From Evernia prunastri (taxonomy: Eukaryota > Ascomycota > Lecanoromycetes > Lecanorales > Parmeliaceae), in NCBI GenBank assembly GCA_003184365.1, contig NKYR01000123.1, forward strand, positions 45,194 to 109,193: 64,000 nt of DNA, given 5' to 3'. Every line of letters begins with the position of its first letter. The stretch's first letter is position 1. Positions 59,201 through 64,000 of the stretch are shown here, piece by piece. Below the pieces are notes generated by a model. It saw only the letters and a list, made by a program, of their open reading frames with translations. It was not told the DNA's origin and did no database searches. A program made the position numbers and the translations under genes.

Positions 59201-62200
59201 AAACTTAAATACGTATTAAAAAAGAGATAAAAGAATTTAAAGAAGAAATGATAATAAAAAGAATATTTAACTAAAACGTATAATTATAATTATATCTATA
59301 ATGTAATAATTAAACATCTTATATTTAATAAGAAGTTTAATAGATGAAAATTTAGTAGAGCGAAGATCTTTAATAACGTTAAATTTAAAGTTTTAATTAA
59401 TTAATAAAAAAATTTATATTCGAAATTTGCGAATATGATAAAGATAGTCGAGACGTATTATAAAAATTTATATGCGACCAAGCTCTCTAAAAACGCGACG
59501 CGATAAGAGATTTTGAAAAGCTTAATAAATAAGATATTTTCGAAAGCGATTATAAAGTTATTAATATCTATATCGATTAATAAAATAAAGCTAATTATTC
59601 AATGTGCGATTCTAAAAAAGTCGTTCGAAAATAACGATATTCGTTCGAAGTTTTATAAAATATTGACGTCTCGCTCGAAGAAGACGTTGAGAGAAGAACG
59701 AGAATTCTCATCTCTGATAATAAAGAGATTAATTAATCTTTATAATTATATATAGAAAATTAATCAGCTCTTTGAGAATTAAATAGATAAATTATTAACG
59801 ATAATCTTTAAGAATAAATATTTGAAAATAGATATTAAAAATTATAGATCGCTATTTATAATAAATACGAATTGTAAACGCTTTACGAATATTTTAATAT
59901 AACCTCTAATAAGAGCTTTAAATAAAATAATAGTTTCACAATAAGCGAGTTTTTTATCGAAACGTCTGATTGATAATAATATCAAGATAATATAATATTT
60001 TATCGCTCGATATAAATCGAATATAAAGAAAATACGATAAAGAAAAGATTTAACGCTACTTTTTTTTAAATTAGAAAAAGACGTATAATAAAATAAGTTA
60101 TAGATTTCTAAAGAAAGCACTCAGATAGATCGAAATTCACGAAAACTTTATTCGATGAATTAAGATATTATACAATAATGCTTTCGTTCGATTATATATT
60201 AACGAATACATTAAAAAAAGAATCTTTATACTTTGTGAAATAAGATAGAAGAATCTTTTTAACTGTATTTTCTTTATACTCGTAATCGAAGCTTTAATTC
60301 ATTACATATTAATTAATATCGCAGTGAACGAGATAACTATTAAAAATCGAATAATTAAGTCTCTAATATATATAGATAATATAATAATAATGATACAAAT
60401 TCCAAAAGAGACGAATACAATTATGCGAATATTAAATTTATACTATCGCGTTACAAAAGCTCGAATTAATTAAACGAAGTTATTTTTGATAAAAGTAAAA
60501 AACGTGTTAATTATTAATATTTTCGAAGTAAAGAATAATCTCGAGAGTGAAGTTTATAAATATTTAAATATATCGATAAAAATTAGAATTAAGCGATCGC
60601 TTAAGAAGTTTTAAAAAGTAATTTTAACAAAGATAAGAAATATTATAAACACTTAATTGAAATTTCATTTCTTTATTAAGAGAAGAGTATTAATCATAAA
60701 TACGTATATAATATTACTTTTAAGATATACACTAAGATTTTAAAAAATATCTTCGAATTTAGAGACTGAACTAAAAATCGAGTATTATCGTTTTATATGA
60801 GATAACAAAGTGAGAAATATAATAAGAAATCTATACGTTTATTTTTCTCGAGACAGAGACGAAATCGAAAACATTAATCTCGACTCGATAATCAAGATTA
60901 ATATAGTATCTTAGATTATGAGATTAATGAAATATTCGAAAGCATTATTTACTCTTCTCGCTAAAGATATTCTAGTAATATACGATAAATCGATATAAAT
61001 AAATTATATCTTTGACGTCGTCTTCAAATTTTGAATATAGATCTTTATAAATTAATAAGATTATCTATTAAAGTTTTTACGCTACGTGTGATTAATATAA
61101 AAAAGAATTAAAAATAAAGATGAAATTGTGATAACAGAGTCTTTTAAATCAACGAAGAAACTACTAATTATTAATATATGATATTATTCAAATGTGAAAT
61201 CTAATAATATAACAACTAGCTTGAAAGACGTTAAAAAGTTTAAATCGATCTATTAATAAAATCTCTAAGATATAAAAATTAGAATTTTTAAATATATATG
61301 AAATCTCGTTAACGAAAAGTGAATTTATTTTAAAGTCATTGATTTTATTCACAGAGAAAGAATAATAATAGCGATTAATAGATTAATTTAACAATATCTC
61401 TCTTTCAGCTAAAGTCAATAACTTTAAACGAAAGAAGAACTTTAATAACGAAGAAATTAAAAGTCGAAAAAGAACTTTGATATAACGATTAATAAAATCG
61501 TAAAGAGTCGATCGAAGAAAGTATTTATGTTTTTCAGCAAAGTTGATTAAAATATAATTTATAAGACGCTATTAAAGCGAAGTTTTTAGAAAATTAACTT
61601 TAACTTAAAAATAGAGATATCGATTTTGACGTATTAGAAAAGATATGAAGTTTTTATAACGAAGAATAGAATCTAATTCGCAGTAAGAAATAAATTCGAG
61701 AATCTTCGAATTAATAATTTATTATAACGATTTCTGTATCAGAAAATAATAACGAATAAAAATTTAAAATAACTTTTAATAAAGATATAATTATATCTCA
61801 TTTATAAAGTGTATTTAATTTATTATCACATATAAATCGAATATATAGTCGTTTAAACGATCTAAAAAGAATCTCGACTGATATGAAATGCTCTAAATAA
61901 CACTTCGATATTCTTCGTTAAAATTACAATTAAATTAATCGTCTTTATAATAATCTACTCGCGATAGATATCTAAAGAAGTTATACGTCGAAGATAAAAC
62001 GTATTATTTTAGACGATAGTATAAATTCTTTGAAAAAGCTATATAACGTACTAATTTAATAAGTCGAAGAAATAATAATCGTCAAAGACGACAAAGAGTT
62101 ATTTTCGCTTTCTAATTAGAAAATAGATTTATATCGATCGCATTATCTATATTTTTAAGCGATATCAAAGTTTTAAATACTTTTTAAAAATGTTTTTAAA

Positions 62201-62627
62201 GTTATAAGAGAAATTCGTAAAAATAATAAAGATACGAAAGAGATTAAAGTATCTAATGAGATTATATAATAAGAACTCTAACGTCTAAATAAATAAAGAT
62301 TTTGAATCAACGATATATAATAACTTCGAACGATCGATTTAAAAGAAGATTAATAGTAATAACAATTGATAATTATACGAGAGTGTGATCGCAATTGCGA
62401 TAAAGATATACTTCTGCTTTACGTATTCGACTCGTAATTAGATTAGATAAAATTATAGTAATAATTTTCTCTTACATTATTAGTTTACTATTCTCGATAT
62501 TATTCTTTGTATTGAAGTGATTAGAAAATTCGATTTTCGAAGACTTCACTAATGAAATTACTTCAGCATAAATACTTTCTAATATATATTAGCTAGTAGT
62601 CAAATTAAATAAACAAACTCACAAGTC
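56278..62627 (+). mobile_element. RIP-degraded Tad-like LINE, copy 2
   Basis: Colinear with 19217-25564 in the same orientation and nearly the same length (6,350 against 6,348 bp). Shared anchors include GCGACTTTAT..CGTCTTT at the start, AAAGAAAGCACTCAGATAGATCGAAATT (23064 and 60110), the mutated YxDD region (about 60376, now reading YIDN) and the end ATTAGCTAGTAGTCAAAT. Differences are mainly transitions plus small indels, one of about 25-30 bp near 57390. No functional frame remains. Confidence 0.8.
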
Positions 62628-63910
62628 AATAACAACGATATTCTTTATTGACTTAATCTTTTAATTTTTAAAGTCAGTCATAACTAAATCGCTATAATAA
62701 GCTTCTATCGAAAAGAATTCGTCTTATTTAAATAATAATAGATAAATTAATATCGTTTTTTATCTAAATAGCTTTAAGCGAAGTATTAATTATATAAGTA
62801 TAAACTTCGTTAGCGTGATTTAAAGATAAAATATAATTTGATTTAAAGAGCAGATCTCGATCTATTAATAATTCGTCGACGTAGATTATAGATACGAATA
62901 TAGTAATACGAGATAATAAAATCATTTGAGTTAAAGATTTCACGATTCGCTTAATAGACTCTAATCGAGCTCGAGTATTTCGACAACTATTTATACTAAT
63001 AATCTAAATTACGAAATCGATAATTATTCGCTCGAGTGTGAGAATATTTGTCTTAAGATTATTAATAATATAAATTTTTCGAATAATCTAAGCGAAAGTT
63101 CGAATATTATCAAATAATATTTCTTTTATATAAAGTATAAATACTATAAATTCGTCGAAATGATAAATCTTGAATTTTAATTTATGAATAAGTATCTTGA
63201 CAATTATTTTCTTAATCTCGACTATCGTTAAAATAAAGATATAATTAGTTATAATTATAATATAATCGAAGTCAGCATAGATCTCTCTCTTTTTCTCGAT
63301 TAATTATTAATTAATATAAATAATAGCGTAATAATAGTTTCGAAAAGTAAACTCGATATCTAATACTAATTCTAGTATCGAAGAAATAATAAAAGACTTC
63401 GAAGCAAATATTAAAACATTTACTAAGCTAATTAAAGCGTTTATAGAAGATTTCTTTAAATATTCGATACGAAGATAATCGAATAGCTTATTACGAGAGA
63501 TAGCTTTATACTTATAATACTCGTATTAATAGTCGATAATAGCAATAATCTTCGTAAAGTAACTCTCTACGTAATTATCGCTTTTCTCGAAAATTTAATT
63601 TTTATAATCTTTGTAACTATTAAAAATTTCGTAATTATCGAAGTCTTCGATAGAAAATTAATATTTCTTAGATTAATCTAAAAAATAATCGATATAGATA
63701 TTATTCTCGAACTTTTTTTCGATCGCTACTTAATAAACTCGCTAAGATCTTAATAAAAATCTCTCTTAATAGTTTTGAGAGTTAGTAAAACTTAATCGAA
63801 AGAGCTATCGATTTTAATAGAACTAACGCTTAGTCGATTTCGAATTTAACGTGTTTTTCGTTAATATCGTGATTTATAATCTTATTAACAAAGCGAGTAG
63901 CGAGATATTG
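62628..63910. other. AT-rich degraded sequence
   Basis: No gene or named repeat seen. Confidence 0.5.
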
Positions 63911-64000
63911 TCAAGATTATGTGGTAGGACACTTAGTTGTATTAACTATGGAGTGCTATGGTACAAAGGGCGACCTATGTAGGGCCGGTGCCAAGGCCGG
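63911..64000 (-). mobile_element. Inverted copy of the 43160 LTR-like sequence, cut by window end
   Basis: The reverse complement matches 43160-43283 closely (CCACATAATCTTGACA, AGTTAATACAACTAAGTGTC, GGCACCGGCCCTACATAGG). The boundary with AT-rich DNA is at TGTCAAGATTATG. The rest of the element lies beyond the window. Confidence 0.8.

Overview
The window looks like a scaffold piece from a filamentous ascomycete (Pezizomycotina). The genes have short GT..AG introns of 50-77 bp, and the families are typical of these fungi: a GMC oxidoreductase, a NACHT/STAND NLR-like protein and a class I terpene cyclase. About 45 kb of very AT-rich, repeat-packed DNA follows, in which CpA/TpG and CpC/GpG have nearly vanished. 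This is the mark of a RIP-like (repeat-induced point mutation) process. The species cannot be named from the sequence.

Layout. (1) 1-11.7 kb, normal composition: an intact two-exon GMC oxidoreductase (+, 970-2644); a six-exon NACHT protein with a degenerate C-terminal repeat region (-, 8623-3457) that carries one apparent frameshift; and a terpene synthase on the minus strand (11130-9556) that reads well up to its NDxxSxxKE motif and C-terminus but has frame breaks and what looks like a mutated splice donor. (2) 11.7-15.9 kb: a piggyBac-type transposase represented by five overlapping fragments joined through single-N or N-run gaps, inside imperfect terminal inverted repeats. (3) 15.9-19.0 kb: a small copia-like LTR element (TSD AATTA) whose 5' LTR is split by a second LTR element (TSD ATTTG/ATTTA). 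(4) 19-64 kb: RIP-degraded AT-rich DNA. It holds two 6.35-kb copies of a Tad-like LINE in direct orientation 37 kb apart; an LTR element with TSD ATGAT (31446-34807); a recent chromovirus with identical LTRs (36789-38423), collapsed at a single N; two inverted copies of a 3.6-kb repeat, one with several later insertions; solo LTRs with clean target duplications; a 5'-truncated LINE; a minisatellite; and short tandem repeats. The window ends inside an inverted copy of the LTR seen at 43.2 kb.

How it fits together. The left 11 kb has the accessory gene content often found beside repeat compartments: an oxidoreductase, a terpene cyclase (now probably dead) and an NLR-like immune or incompatibility gene. 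A functional cluster cannot be shown. Nothing in the AT-rich part looks like a working host gene; the open frames there are chance or decayed transposon frames. Unmutated GC-richer islands mark the younger insertions. No bacterial operons, CRISPR arrays or complete tRNA/rRNA genes were seen.
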